64,000 nucleotides of DNA from an uncultured Aquimarina sp. (lineage in GTDB: Bacteria > Bacteroidota > Bacteroidia > Flavobacteriales > Flavobacteriaceae): the NCBI RefSeq assembly GCF_947496855.1, contig NZ_CANMED010000003.1, positions 62,001 through 126,000 on the forward strand, read 5' to 3'. The notes below the pieces were generated by a model. It did no database searches. It was not told the DNA's origin and saw nothing but the letters and a program-made list of their open reading frames with translations. Each line of letters opens with the position of its first letter. Position 1 is the stretch's first letter. Below are positions 27,509 to 35,713 of this stretch, piece by piece. The translations under genes were made by a program, and so were the position numbers.

Positions 27509-28177
27509 ATGATCTTACAACTTAACAATACCTCTAGAGTAATCAGTTCTGGAGGAAAAAAAATAGCATTACTCGATAGTATCAACCTAAATGTTAATGA
27601 AGGTGAATTCATTTCATTAATGGGTCCATCGGGATCAGGTAAATCTACATTATTGAATTGCATCGGTATGTTAGATAATTTTACCGACGGTAGCTATACC
27701 TTTTTAGATGAAGCTGTTCATACTATGAAAGAGAAGCAACGATCTAAACTTTACAAAGAGTATATAGGTTTTGTTTTTCAGGCATATCATCTTATTGATG
27801 AACTAACTGTTTATGAAAACATTGAAACTCCTCTACTCTACAAAAATGTAAAGTCCTCAGAAAGAAAAGCATTAGTAGCTGATATGTTAGATCGTTTTAA
27901 TATTGTCGGTAAAAAAGATTTATTCCCGTCTCAGTTAAGTGGCGGACAACAGCAATTGGTCGGAATTGCCAGAGCACTAATTACCAAACCAAAATTAATT
28001 TTGGCAGATGAACCTACAGGAAACCTAAATTCTAAACAGAGTATCGAGATTATGGAATTGTTTTCAGAACTAAACAAAGAAGGTGTAACGATAATACAAG
28101 CAACACACTCTGAAAATAACGCTTCTTATGGTTCGAGAATTATTAATCTTTTAGACGGAAATATCGTCTCTGAATAA
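27509..28177 (+). CDS. MacB/LolD-type ABC ATPase, second copy with altered motifs
   Basis: A 222-residue ATPase with Walker A GPSGSGKST (39-47), Q-loop, signature LSGGQ (143-147), Walker B LILADE and H-loop THSE intact. Two normally invariant positions differ: the Arg after the signature is Leu (LSGGQQQLVGIARA, L150) and the D-loop reads NLNS (N174) instead of NLDS. The first ATPase at 10522 has both canonical residues. It might run slower, act as the degenerate half of a heterodimer with the other ATPase, or be specific for permease 7. It is 11 bp before the TolC-type gene. Confidence 0.93.
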   Translation: MILQLNNTSRVISSGGKKIALLDSINLNVNEGEFISLMGPSGSGKSTLLNCIGMLDNFTDGSYTFLDEAVHTMKEKQRSKLYKEYIGFVFQAYHLIDELTVYENIETPLLYKNVKSSERKALVADMLDRFNIVGKKDLFPSQLSGGQQQLVGIARALITKPKLILADEPTGNLNSKQSIEIMELFSELNKEGVTIIQATHSENNASYGSRIINLLDGNIVSE

Positions 28178-28188
28178 TCAAAAATAAC

Positions 28189-29610
28189 ATGTCACTGAAA
28201 TCAATTATTTATATCAGTGCTTTTCTTTTACAATTCGTTGGATTTACACAAAGAAAAGACACAAAAAGGTACTCCCTAGACCAGTGTATCGATATCGCTT
28301 TAGAAAATAATCTGGATTTAAAATCCACTATTTTGAATGCTACTACAGCCAGAGTAAACTATAATCAATCCAAAGCCAACATCCTACCAACACTAAATGG
28401 AAACTATAATATTGGTGTTAATAATGGACGTAGTATTGATCCATTTACCAATGATTTCATAAATCAAGAACTAACGTTTTCTAATGCAAGATTGAATCTG
28501 GATGCTACTATATTTAACGGGTTCCGACTATTAAACACAGTGCGTCAACAACGACTTAACAAACAAGCTTCTGAAATGGAAATAGAAGAGGCTAAACAAT
28601 CATTAATACTAAATGTAACCTTAGCATATCTTCAAGTTTTAAACAGAAAAGATGTATTAGCTTTAGCCGAAACAAGATTAATAGCGACTAATAAACAATT
28701 AAAACAACAGGGAGATTTGTACAATGAAGAGGTTGGAAATCCAGCTGATTATGCAGATATAAAAGGTCAAAAAACCATTGATGAAACGAATATCTTAACT
28801 GCTGAAAGCGATTTAAATAATGCGAAACTAAGCCTTGCTAGATTAATGAACTTACCGGGAGATATTTTGGTAGATAAAGCTTCAATTTTACTGGATTTCG
28901 AAAAATACACACTTTCATCAGACGATATTTTTAATGAAGCAATGCAAAACTTAGCAACTTTTAAAGCTAAAGAATTAAGATCAAAAGCTGCTGAAAAAGG
29001 AATTAAAGTTGCTAAAGCCCAGTATATTCCTGAAATTTCGTTTTTTGGACAAGTAAACACCAATTATTCTAGTGTCGCTGAAACATTTACAGAAATAGGT
29101 TCTAATATTGTAGAAACAGGAGATTTTGTAACTGTAAATAATGATCAAATTTCTGTTTTTACAAATCAATCACAGTTTAATGGAGAAAAAATTGAGTATT
29201 TGGATCAGTTTGATAATAATTTAAATACTGTTGTAGGAATTGCTGTAGACATTCCTTTATTCAATGGTTTTCAAGCGAAAAACAATGTAGCCCTAGAAAA
29301 AATAAAAGCCGAAGAATCTCTTATTGAACTGGAACGAACTGCACTAGAAATAAAAAATGCTATTGCGCAGGTTCATTTTGATATGCAAGCAGCCTATCAA
29401 CGTTATGAAAGCCTACAAAATCAAGTAACTGCATTCGAGGAATCATATCGTGTGAATGAAATTCGTTTTAATAACGGTGTATCCAACTTTATAGCATATA
29501 TAACCAGCAAGAACAATTTAGACAATGCAGAAACTAATCTTACGAATGCCAAATACGAATATATATTGCGTGTTAAAATATTAGAGTTTTATCGAGGGAA
29601 TTCTTTGTGA
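28189..29610 (+). CDS. TolC-family outer membrane efflux protein
   Basis: A 473-residue outer-membrane channel subunit. A signal peptide (about residues 1-21) is followed by RYSLDQCIDIALENNLDLK, the classical first helix of the OEP family, and two repeats of long amphipathic helices (about 150-240 and 355-460) separated by beta-strand segments (TNYSS... and NTVVGIAVDIPLFNG). It completes a tripartite system with the adaptor at 9245 and the MacB-type ATPase/permeases. A decayed copy of its last 85 or so codons lies at 31494-31770. Confidence 0.92.
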   Translation: MSLKSIIYISAFLLQFVGFTQRKDTKRYSLDQCIDIALENNLDLKSTILNATTARVNYNQSKANILPTLNGNYNIGVNNGRSIDPFTNDFINQELTFSNARLNLDATIFNGFRLLNTVRQQRLNKQASEMEIEEAKQSLILNVTLAYLQVLNRKDVLALAETRLIATNKQLKQQGDLYNEEVGNPADYADIKGQKTIDETNILTAESDLNNAKLSLARLMNLPGDILVDKASILLDFEKYTLSSDDIFNEAMQNLATFKAKELRSKAAEKGIKVAKAQYIPEISFFGQVNTNYSSVAETFTEIGSNIVETGDFVTVNNDQISVFTNQSQFNGEKIEYLDQFDNNLNTVVGIAVDIPLFNGFQAKNNVALEKIKAEESLIELERTALEIKNAIAQVHFDMQAAYQRYESLQNQVTAFEESYRVNEIRFNNGVSNFIAYITSKNNLDNAETNLTNAKYEYILRVKILEFYRGNSL

Positions 29611-29811
29611 TTTTATCCATAGATTTCTTTTAACAATGAAGTTTTCTCTCTGGTTTTACTTTACATTAAAAAACCATCCTCATAAACAGTATACATTTCT
29701 ATTTATTATACACTTAAAAAATCGTTTGTTTTCTCTGTAAAGAGTGAGTGTAAGAAATTAAAGTAAAAAACATCCGTGTGTTTGCTATAATTTCTCCTGA
29801 AAAATAAAAAA

Positions 29812-29833
29812 GAGGCTGTAGTTATACAGCCTC
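29812..29833 (-). terminator. Rho-independent terminator of the protease gene
   Basis: GAGGCTGTA-GTTA-TACAGCCTC is a perfect 9-bp stem with a 4-base loop. Read on the minus strand it is followed by TTTTTTATTTTT and lies 23 bp after the protease stop codon. Confidence 0.85.
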
Positions 29834-29855
29834 TAACAAATTCAAAATTATTTAT

Positions 29856-31073
29856 TTAATTCAATGTAGCTATAGGAGCTGTATATCCTCCTTTACTTAC
29901 AGATCCATTTGTTCCTGTACTATTACCTCTTAATAACAATATTCCTGCTACGTGCGGTGATGCCATAGAAGTACCTGAAATATTGTTAAACTGACCATTT
30001 AGCCAAGTAGACCATACTGCTGTACCTGGAGCCCAACGATCTACACTGTCACCAAAGTTTGAAGAACCTGCAGCAGCACTTGAACGAGTCATGTTACCAA
30101 CACACCAAGAACTACTTGTTTCTAACCTTTGTGGTGAATAAAATTGGGTATCATCATTACTATTACCTGCCGCCATAGCTCCATAAGTCGTTCTTTCTAA
30201 ATTTCTAAACGTATCATCTATTGCCTGAGAAGTAAATCGATTACGAAATCCTACACTATAGTTCCAAGTATCTCCATTACTTGCATTACTAGCTACGTAA
30301 TCAATTCCTGAAAGAATACCAGCAGTAGCACCACTCCCCGCAGCATTTAAAACTCTCACGGAAACTACAGTTGCACCATATGCTACACCAATAACTCCAG
30401 AACCATTATTTTTTGCAGCAACAGTTCCAGCTACATGAGTTCCATGCCCATTTTGATCTTGCCATGATCCACCAACGAAACTTACGCTTCGACCAGTATC
30501 GATGTTTAAATCACTATGTGGTGCAATACCACTATCGATAATCCAACAAGTTCTACCACTACCGTTAGCTCTTCCTACTCTTTCTATACCCCAAGGTAAA
30601 AACTCTCCATTAGAAAGTTGAGAATCCTTTGTAGCATCTTTTCCTTGTACTGTTGCAGGAAGCGTACTTACAGGTTTACCCATATCAATATCCAGCTTTT
30701 GAATATAATTTGGTTCTATATAAGCTACTTCAGGATCATTTTTAAGCATCTCTGCTTGCTTTTCGGATAAGTTTTTAACAGCAAAACCCTGAATAGCATT
30801 ACTGTAAGTTTGTTTTATATTATCTTCTGCTATTGCATATTTAGATAATGTATACTGAGATTTAGCTTTCATTTCGGCACTTTTACCGGAAATAGATTCA
30901 TCTGCTCTATAAATTACAATATACTCTCCAGGTATAGCTTGATCAGCTCCTATATTTTCTATAGTCTCTATTTCTGATTCTAAATCTGTAATTGCTTCTC
31001 CATCCTTTTCGCAACTATAAAAGAGAAAAGAAAAGACTGTAATTGTACTTAAAATTCTTAATCTAGTTTTCAT
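29856..31073 (-). CDS. Subtilisin-like (S8) serine protease, lipoprotein-type signal
   Basis: A 405-residue secreted protease. An N-terminal signal with a weak lipobox (LFYSC, C21) is followed by an I9-type inhibitor propeptide (about 48-125: GEYIVIYRAD...VAYIEPNY) and the S8 catalytic domain. The triad is D180 (CWIIDSG), H210 (NGHGTHVAG) and S369 (SGTSMASPHVAG), with oxyanion N304 (AAGNS). There is no C-terminal sorting domain, so it is probably anchored to a membrane or released after propeptide cleavage. The gene is monocistronic, opposite to its neighbours, and lies between tolC and a decayed copy of the tolC 3' end, which suggests later insertion. Confidence 0.93.
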   Translation of the reverse strand: MKTRLRILSTITVFSFLFYSCEKDGEAITDLESEIETIENIGADQAIPGEYIVIYRADESISGKSAEMKAKSQYTLSKYAIAEDNIKQTYSNAIQGFAVKNLSEKQAEMLKNDPEVAYIEPNYIQKLDIDMGKPVSTLPATVQGKDATKDSQLSNGEFLPWGIERVGRANGSGRTCWIIDSGIAPHSDLNIDTGRSVSFVGGSWQDQNGHGTHVAGTVAAKNNGSGVIGVAYGATVVSVRVLNAAGSGATAGILSGIDYVASNASNGDTWNYSVGFRNRFTSQAIDDTFRNLERTTYGAMAAGNSNDDTQFYSPQRLETSSSWCVGNMTRSSAAAGSSNFGDSVDRWAPGTAVWSTWLNGQFNNISGTSMASPHVAGILLLRGNSTGTNGSVSKGGYTAPIATLN

Positions 31074-31147
31074 GATTTTTTAATTTTGTGTTAACGTTTA
31101 ATTTTAGTTTTAAATTAAAATGTTGAGTTTTAATAAATTTCATTATC

Positions 31148-31155
31148 CAAAAGTA
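31148..31155 (-). promoter_or_regulatory. Candidate Bacteroidota -7 element of the protease gene
   Basis: On the minus strand TACTTTTG matches the Bacteroidota -7 consensus TAnnTTTG, 75 bp upstream of the protease start. A TTTG lies further upstream, but its spacing (27 bp) is longer than usual, so only the -7 part is claimed. Confidence 0.35.
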
Positions 31156-31245
31156 GAGATTAATAAGAATAAAAAAATACGGCAAAAACATAACAATCAA
31201 ACGGCTACACTAAAATCGCCTGTCTCTGATAATACAAAGCATATC

Positions 31246-31288
31246 TTGATTTTCAATAATGCAATACAGTTGCATTATTGAAAATCAA
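31246..31288. repeat. Perfect 19-bp inverted repeat (strong hairpin)
   Basis: TTGATTTTCAATAATGCAA (31246-31264) and its exact complement (31270-31288) flank a 5-base loop. No T-tract follows directly, so terminator function is uncertain. It lies upstream of the protease gene. Confidence 0.7.
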
Positions 31289-31414
31289 AAGGTTAAACAG
31301 AAAAAAAAAGATTTAGATTCAATAAAAAATAATAGGGAAATTAACTCATATCAATAAAACTAATTTTAGTTGCATTTAACACTTAATTAACGGTGATTTA
31401 GCAAAAAAATAAAA

Positions 31415-31453
31415 TTTATTAAGACTAAATCTTTTAGATTTAGTCTTAATAAA
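31415..31453. repeat. Perfect 18-bp inverted repeat (strong hairpin)
   Basis: TTTATTAAGACTAAATCT (31415-31432) and its exact complement (31436-31453) flank a 3-base loop. It is the second strong hairpin in the gap between the protease promoter and the tolC remnant; the two differ in sequence. Confidence 0.7.
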
Positions 31454-31493
31454 TCATTTAATTTCTATCATTTATCAAAAAAAAACTGGAATT

Positions 31494-31770
31494 ACGACAG
31501 TATTTAAAAGTTAAAAATGCAATAGGTCAGGTTCATTTTGATATTAGAATTACATATGATCGTTTTCAAAATTTACTGAACCAAGCAATAATTTTCGGAG
31601 AATCAAATCATGTAAATGAAATCAAATTTAATAAGGGTATATCGAATTTTATAGCTTGTATAAATAGTATGATCTACTTAGACAATGCAGCAACTAATCA
31701 TACGAATACCAAATATGAGTATTTTTTAAGAGCAAAGATTTTAGAGTTTTATTGAGGGAATTCTTTAAAA
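31494..31770 (+). pseudogene. Decayed duplicate of the tolC 3' end
   Basis: The plus strand encodes a degraded version of the last 85 or so residues of the 28189 protein: NAIGQVHFDI, VNEIKFNKGISNFIACI, LDNAATNHTNTKYEYFLRAK and ILEFY-stop-GNSL line up with NAIAQVHFDM, VNEIRFNNGVSNFIAYI, LDNAETNLTNAKYEYILRVK and ILEFYRGNSL. The Arg codon CGA before GNSL has become the stop TGA. The upstream part of the gene is absent. Either tandem duplication or an insertion that split a duplicated end explains it. Confidence 0.85.
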
Positions 31771-31802
31771 CCTTAAGAGTTTATAAAAAATTGATATAAA
31801 AT

Positions 31803-32297
31803 TTAAATAGAATTTATAGTTCTTTCCATGAATCTGTATAATTCATGCATTTCTTTTTTACTGGCTTCTTTGCCCAAGCGACCGGCAAAATAGAGGACAA
31901 ACCAGTTAATAAAAAGAAAAAACATTGTAATGATTCCATATAAGCAATCATCTCCTAAACTCATATTGACATATATCCAGATACATGCTCCTAAAAATGC
32001 AGTGAACACAATAAAATGTGCAAACATAAAAAATGTCCAAACCGTTGGACTGGGGCCAAAAAGTCCTTTCAGTTTTGGTTGATCGTTAACATCATAAATT
32101 TCTAAATGCAATTGCGGAGACCAAAAATGTTGATCTTTTTTAGGAATTTTTATAAAAACGTGATGATCTACACGGCTTATCTTAAAATTCTTACAGCCTT
32201 TTCCTTTCTGTTTAAAAGCTTCTAAGACCTTTTCTGATGGCATATCCAAGTCCTGAAAAAACCGTGGCCGTAATACAATGTCCTTTTTTATCTCCAT
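31803..32297 (-). CDS. Conserved small membrane protein, possible low-oxygen response
   Basis: A 164-residue protein with a soluble N-terminal half (about 1-85) and two membrane helices (about 88-110 and 117-138), then a charged tail. I do not recognise the family. A perfect Fnr-type palindrome lies 46 bp upstream of the start codon, and a universal stress protein gene is nearby on the other strand. Such genes are often grouped in oxygen-limitation regulons, but that link is inferred only from the site. Confidence 0.75.
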   Translation of the reverse strand: MEIKKDIVLRPRFFQDLDMPSEKVLEAFKQKGKGCKNFKISRVDHHVFIKIPKKDQHFWSPQLHLEIYDVNDQPKLKGLFGPSPTVWTFFMFAHFIVFTAFLGACIWIYVNMSLGDDCLYGIITMFFLFINWFVLYFAGRLGKEASKKEMHELYRFMERTINSI

Positions 32298-32342
32298 AGA
32301 TAAAGATTAAGGTCAATGTTACTATTTTTCTAAATCTATTTT

Positions 32343-32358
32343 ACTGATTTTTATCAGT
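32343..32358. promoter_or_regulatory. Fnr/Crp-type operator palindrome
   Basis: ACTGAT-TTTT-ATCAGT is a perfect 6-bp inverted repeat with a 4-base spacer, the geometry of the Fnr box TTGAT-N4-ATCAA. It lies 46 bp before the minus-strand gene ending at 31803 and about 240 bp before the plus-strand gene at 32595. Confidence 0.5.
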
Positions 32359-32594
32359 TTTCAGGAATATCTAGCCCAAATGCATTGCTATTGATTTAAA
32401 TTCATAAACCATAACTTTTTTAATAAAATTATAAATCTTTACGCCTGTTAAAATCTGGTTAATATAGAACACACACACTATAAATAAGAGCTAATTACCT
32501 TATATTTATACTGTTAAGAAATTTTAGCAAATGTTTAAATAAATAATAAAGTGAGTTGTTTTATGACAAACTAGATTCTCAGAACTACTATAGG

Positions 32595-32921
32595 ATGAAT
32601 GATAAACAACAAAATAGCATCCATTTTTTTAGGCAATTTGTCTTCATTTTTGTGGTGTGTACTATGATCATTCAGCCCGTTATACAAACCTTTGATTTCT
32701 TATTTCAGGACAATTATGAATTAGCAAACTATGATTGGGACAAAAACACCGAGAAAGAAGAACAAGAGAAAGACGGTAAAGACGAAAAAATAGAAATACT
32801 AATTACCAGTGATTATTCTTACCAATTTACACAGAATAAAAAATCCCAGTGTCCGTGGTTACAGACTTATTTATGTGATGTATACCAAGAAATCCCGATA
32901 CCTCCTCCAGAACTCGTATAA
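32595..32921 (+). CDS. Small protein with one membrane segment, unknown function
   Basis: A 108-residue protein from ATG 32595; the longer frame begins with TTG at 32556 and would add residues before a good hydrophobic start region. One hydrophobic stretch (about residues 11-34: FFRQFVFIFVVCTMII) may be a signal or anchor. Then comes a very acidic/lysine-rich linker (NTEKEEQEKDGKDEK) and a tail with two Cys near PWLQTYLC. The layout recalls small periplasmic proteins near metal-efflux genes, but no such genes are here and I make no functional call. Confidence 0.55.
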   Translation: MNDKQQNSIHFFRQFVFIFVVCTMIIQPVIQTFDFLFQDNYELANYDWDKNTEKEEQEKDGKDEKIEILITSDYSYQFTQNKKSQCPWLQTYLCDVYQEIPIPPPELV

Positions 32922-33219
32922 TTTTTACAATTACTATTGGTGTAAGAGTATATCAAAAGTATATTTATAAAGAAGCTATATATTCTTTTTCAGAATGATC
33001 ATTTTACGAACAATCCTATAAATTATCAATAACTAAAAACTTGTAGAAACCAAGTATAGATGATAGGATATTTACCGTATCAATACTATTATTAAATAGT
33101 ATAAGTTTAGGCTTTTCTAAATATTAAAGAGGGATTAATTAGATTTCCTTTTCTCTACAAGATGCAATAAACACTGAAACCTATAACTATTTCAAATATA
33201 AGTTTAAAAACCTAAAACC

Positions 33220-34080
33220 ATGAAAAATCAAGATCATAAGAATAAATATCAGTTATTAGTCCTTATAGATTTAACCAAAAAATCATATACCGCATTAAAA
33301 AATGCAATCAACTTAGCAAAAGTAATGCGTGGAACTATTGAGGTATTTCATGTGAGTCCACCTGCGGACGTTGTAAAATACGAAAATCAACTTTCTGCAA
33401 TGCGTGCCATAAGTGAAATACATACTACAACAGAAAAAAAACTACAGGATTTAATACTGGAAATTTCAGAAGAAGAAAATGTTGCTATCACGTATAAATT
33501 CACTTTTGGTAATGTAAAAAACGAAATCCATAATTATATTCAGAAAACCAATCCCGACATTGTTGTTATTGGTAAGAGAGAGAAAAAGATAATTAATTTT
33601 TTAGAAGATGGCGTAACTAAATTTTTACTAAAAAAACATTCTGGGATTATTATGATTGCTGGTAACGAAAGAACTATACAATCAAATAGTAATATTTCTT
33701 TAGGCTTTTATAATAATAACAATAATGTTATCGACAAAAACACCATACAATTTGTTAAAGATCTACATGAGCAGCCTAGAAAACCTATAAAATTCTTTAG
33801 TATTCGTAAAAGATCTGCTGCAGAGAAAGCAAAATTAACAATCTCTCGTATAAAAACCGCTTGTAATCTTATGAATGCAGTAGAGTATGAATTTGAAGAA
33901 AGCCCTTATTCCATTAATGGTCTTACAACCTATGTTTCTAAAAATAATGTTGAACTATTGTGTATGGGTCGTTTTAGTGATACTAAAGGATGGTTAAACA
34001 GACTCATTAATAGAAAGTCTTCAATGGGCAATGTGATCGAAAAACTTAATATTTCTTTACTTGTTACTGGAGGTAAATAG
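33220..34080 (+). CDS. Tandem universal stress protein (UspA family)
   Basis: A 286-residue protein with two Usp domains. The first (about 10-145) starts KYQLLVLIDLTKKSYTALKN and has the IVVIGKREKK segment. The second (about 155-285) is more diverged and ends ISLLVTGGK. The ATP-binding motif G-2X-G-9X-G(S/T) is not evident, so it probably does not bind ATP in the usual way. Two-domain Usp proteins are common in Bacteroidota stress and oxygen-limitation regulons. The 298-bp upstream gap shows no clear operator. It is monocistronic. Confidence 0.85.
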   Translation: MKNQDHKNKYQLLVLIDLTKKSYTALKNAINLAKVMRGTIEVFHVSPPADVVKYENQLSAMRAISEIHTTTEKKLQDLILEISEEENVAITYKFTFGNVKNEIHNYIQKTNPDIVVIGKREKKIINFLEDGVTKFLLKKHSGIIMIAGNERTIQSNSNISLGFYNNNNNVIDKNTIQFVKDLHEQPRKPIKFFSIRKRSAAEKAKLTISRIKTACNLMNAVEYEFEESPYSINGLTTYVSKNNVELLCMGRFSDTKGWLNRLINRKSSMGNVIEKLNISLLVTGGK

Positions 34081-34553
34081 TACAATACATGCGCTATTCA
34101 TATAAATCATTAATAGATTCTTCTCTACATATGAACTAAAAATATAAAGCCAATATTTATATCATAATCAACAGAACTTGATTGTACAGGGCATAATATA
34201 TAATGGATATCATTATTTATATGATAGTGACTCAGATTATATGGATAAGACATGAGTGTTAAGATGCAGTATAAATGATCTTATTTTATCAACCTCATTT
34301 TCTTTGACAAAAGTGGGCCTAATTTCCAAGCGAACTATTCTCTCTTTTTTATAAAACCTAGGCATTCGAGTAGTTGTTGTGCCCAATAGGGTTTTGAAAA
34401 CATCGAAATTTACGAATCCATCCACTCAAAAAGTCTTCCATAATTGGTAAATTATTTCTCATTCAATTCTTTTTATAAAAATATTCATTTGCTGGGTAAC
34501 AGATTCGTACTTATAGGAACACGGAGGTAGTATTAACTTTTAATCAATATATT
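34081..34553. other. Intergenic stretch with gene debris
   Basis: A 62-codon minus-strand frame (34237-34425, GTG start) lies here, and a neighbouring frame reads SGWIRKFRCFQNPIG on the same strand, which together look like a frameshifted remnant of a coding region I cannot identify. I see no intact gene, hairpin or promoter. Confidence 0.35.
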
Positions 34554-34725
34554 ATGTTAAAGAGTATTGTGAATTTAGGAACCTAATTAAACAAAGTCCA
34601 ACAACAATCAATCAACGGGGTAAAGTTCTAGCAATTCAACAATCTTGCGAAGATTTTTGTTGTGTGAAGGTGATCCATCAGATGGTGACAATTATAACGC
34701 TTGTATGGCAAACTGCGATGATTAA
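34554..34725 (+). pseudogene. Decayed GG-leader (RiPP/bacteriocin-like) peptide precursor
   Basis: ATG 34554 opens MLKSIVNLGT, then an in-frame TAA (34584), then LNKVQQQSING, the pattern of the Flavobacteriaceae leader MLK-x-I-x-NLG-x-x-L-x-K-x-Q-x-x-INGG. The reading then shifts frame at a run of four Gs (34617-34620). After it, one frame gives QQSCEDFCC and another ends GDPSDGDNYNACMANCDD before a TAA at 34723-34725. The Cys-containing core after a GG-type leader is typical of ribosomally made modified peptides. No modification or export peptidase gene lies close by. The leader match is from memory of the family, and the frameshifts are seen. Confidence 0.5.
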
Positions 34726-34764
34726 ATAGTATTTTAAGTATAATAGAGCTACAACTTACTTATA

Positions 34765-34920
34765 TTAATCTCTGATAATAAAGTCTTCCTTAACTGGAAG
34801 ATTATATTTTAATTTTTCTCTTTCAATACCTACCAAAAGATTACGCCTATCAAAATACAAAAGAAGTGGTAAATCAAAAAAATTGGCGATTTTACAAATA
34901 GATAATATTCTTTTGGTTAA
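34765..34920 (-). pseudogene. C-terminal gene fragment, unidentified
   Basis: On the minus strand a frame ending at 34765 reads ...DLPLLLYFDRRNLL then VGIEREKLKYNLPVKEDF to a TAA. It looks coding but has no start codon, and the upstream sequence carries stops. I cannot name the family. Confidence 0.3.
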
Positions 34921-34988
34921 ACCTTATGATTTCAATAGTAAACCAAGTAAAAAACATTAAAGATTAGTCATTTTTAAAAAGAATCATA

Positions 34989-35609
34989 TTACTTTTTATA
35001 TCTAACATTTTCTTCTTCTAACCCATAACAAAGAGCTGCTTTTTTTAAGCCAAAAATTCTACCATTCTTTGCTTCGTAATTTGCATATAAAGCACCATTT
35101 TTTCTAAATGCTTGCTGTATTCCTTCTTCTTTTCCTTTGTTCATGTTTAACTTTTTAAAAAGCTCCCCAGTTGGATACCATTTCTTTTGCTCTCCATGGG
35201 GTTTACCTTTATGATAATTGAGTTGAGCAATAAGGATATGTAACGAATCTGGAGACCATATTTTTTTTTCTCCATGTAGTTTTCCATTATGATAATCTGT
35301 AACATTTTTTAAATGTCCATCAGGATACCATTGAATATATTTGTTTTGCTTTTTCCCAAGTAAGACTCCAAACTTTTCCTTCAATCTACTATCTGGATAA
35401 TAGCTTACTGCAAATCCAGAATATGGCTGATTGTTAAACATCCATATGGATATTTTACGATCATAGTGCAGGGCTGATTTTAACAATATTGTTTCTGGTG
35501 CCTTTAAGAGGAGATTTGTATTACGGTTTATTGATGATTTCTCTTTTTGTTCGGAACAGCCAATTGATAGAATGCATACAAACAAAAAACTCCAAAAAAT
35601 TATTTTCAT
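34989..35609 (-). CDS. MORN-repeat (YwqK-like) lipoprotein
   Basis: A 206-residue lipoprotein with lipobox LSIGC (C18). The body holds several MORN_2-type repeats of the form W-Y-P-D/S-G-x-L-K-x-x-x-x-Y-x-x-G-K-x-H-G-E-x-K, for example YPDGHLKNVTDYHNGKLHGE (about 100-120) and YHKGKPHGEQKKWYPTGELF (about 140-160). Such proteins are often labelled 'toxin-antitoxin system YwqK family antitoxin' in databases, with no demonstrated toxin. It lies 104 bp after the YHYH gene on the same strand and may be co-transcribed with it. Confidence 0.85.
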   Translation of the reverse strand: MKIIFWSFLFVCILSIGCSEQKEKSSINRNTNLLLKAPETILLKSALHYDRKISIWMFNNQPYSGFAVSYYPDSRLKEKFGVLLGKKQNKYIQWYPDGHLKNVTDYHNGKLHGEKKIWSPDSLHILIAQLNYHKGKPHGEQKKWYPTGELFKKLNMNKGKEEGIQQAFRKNGALYANYEAKNGRIFGLKKAALCYGLEEENVRYKK

Positions 35610-35713
35610 TATAGTAATTTTAATTTAAGTAATTAATCTAAAAAGAAATCACCCAAAAAAACAAGAAAATGCCAAAAGTGATTTCTTTTCCAATGAATCA
35701 TCTTTGATATTAC

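Noticed and set aside
34237-34425. 62-codon minus-strand frame
   Set aside because: GTG start, no signal or family, and a second coding-like frame beside it. It is probably debris of a frameshifted gene, so I did not call it a CDS.
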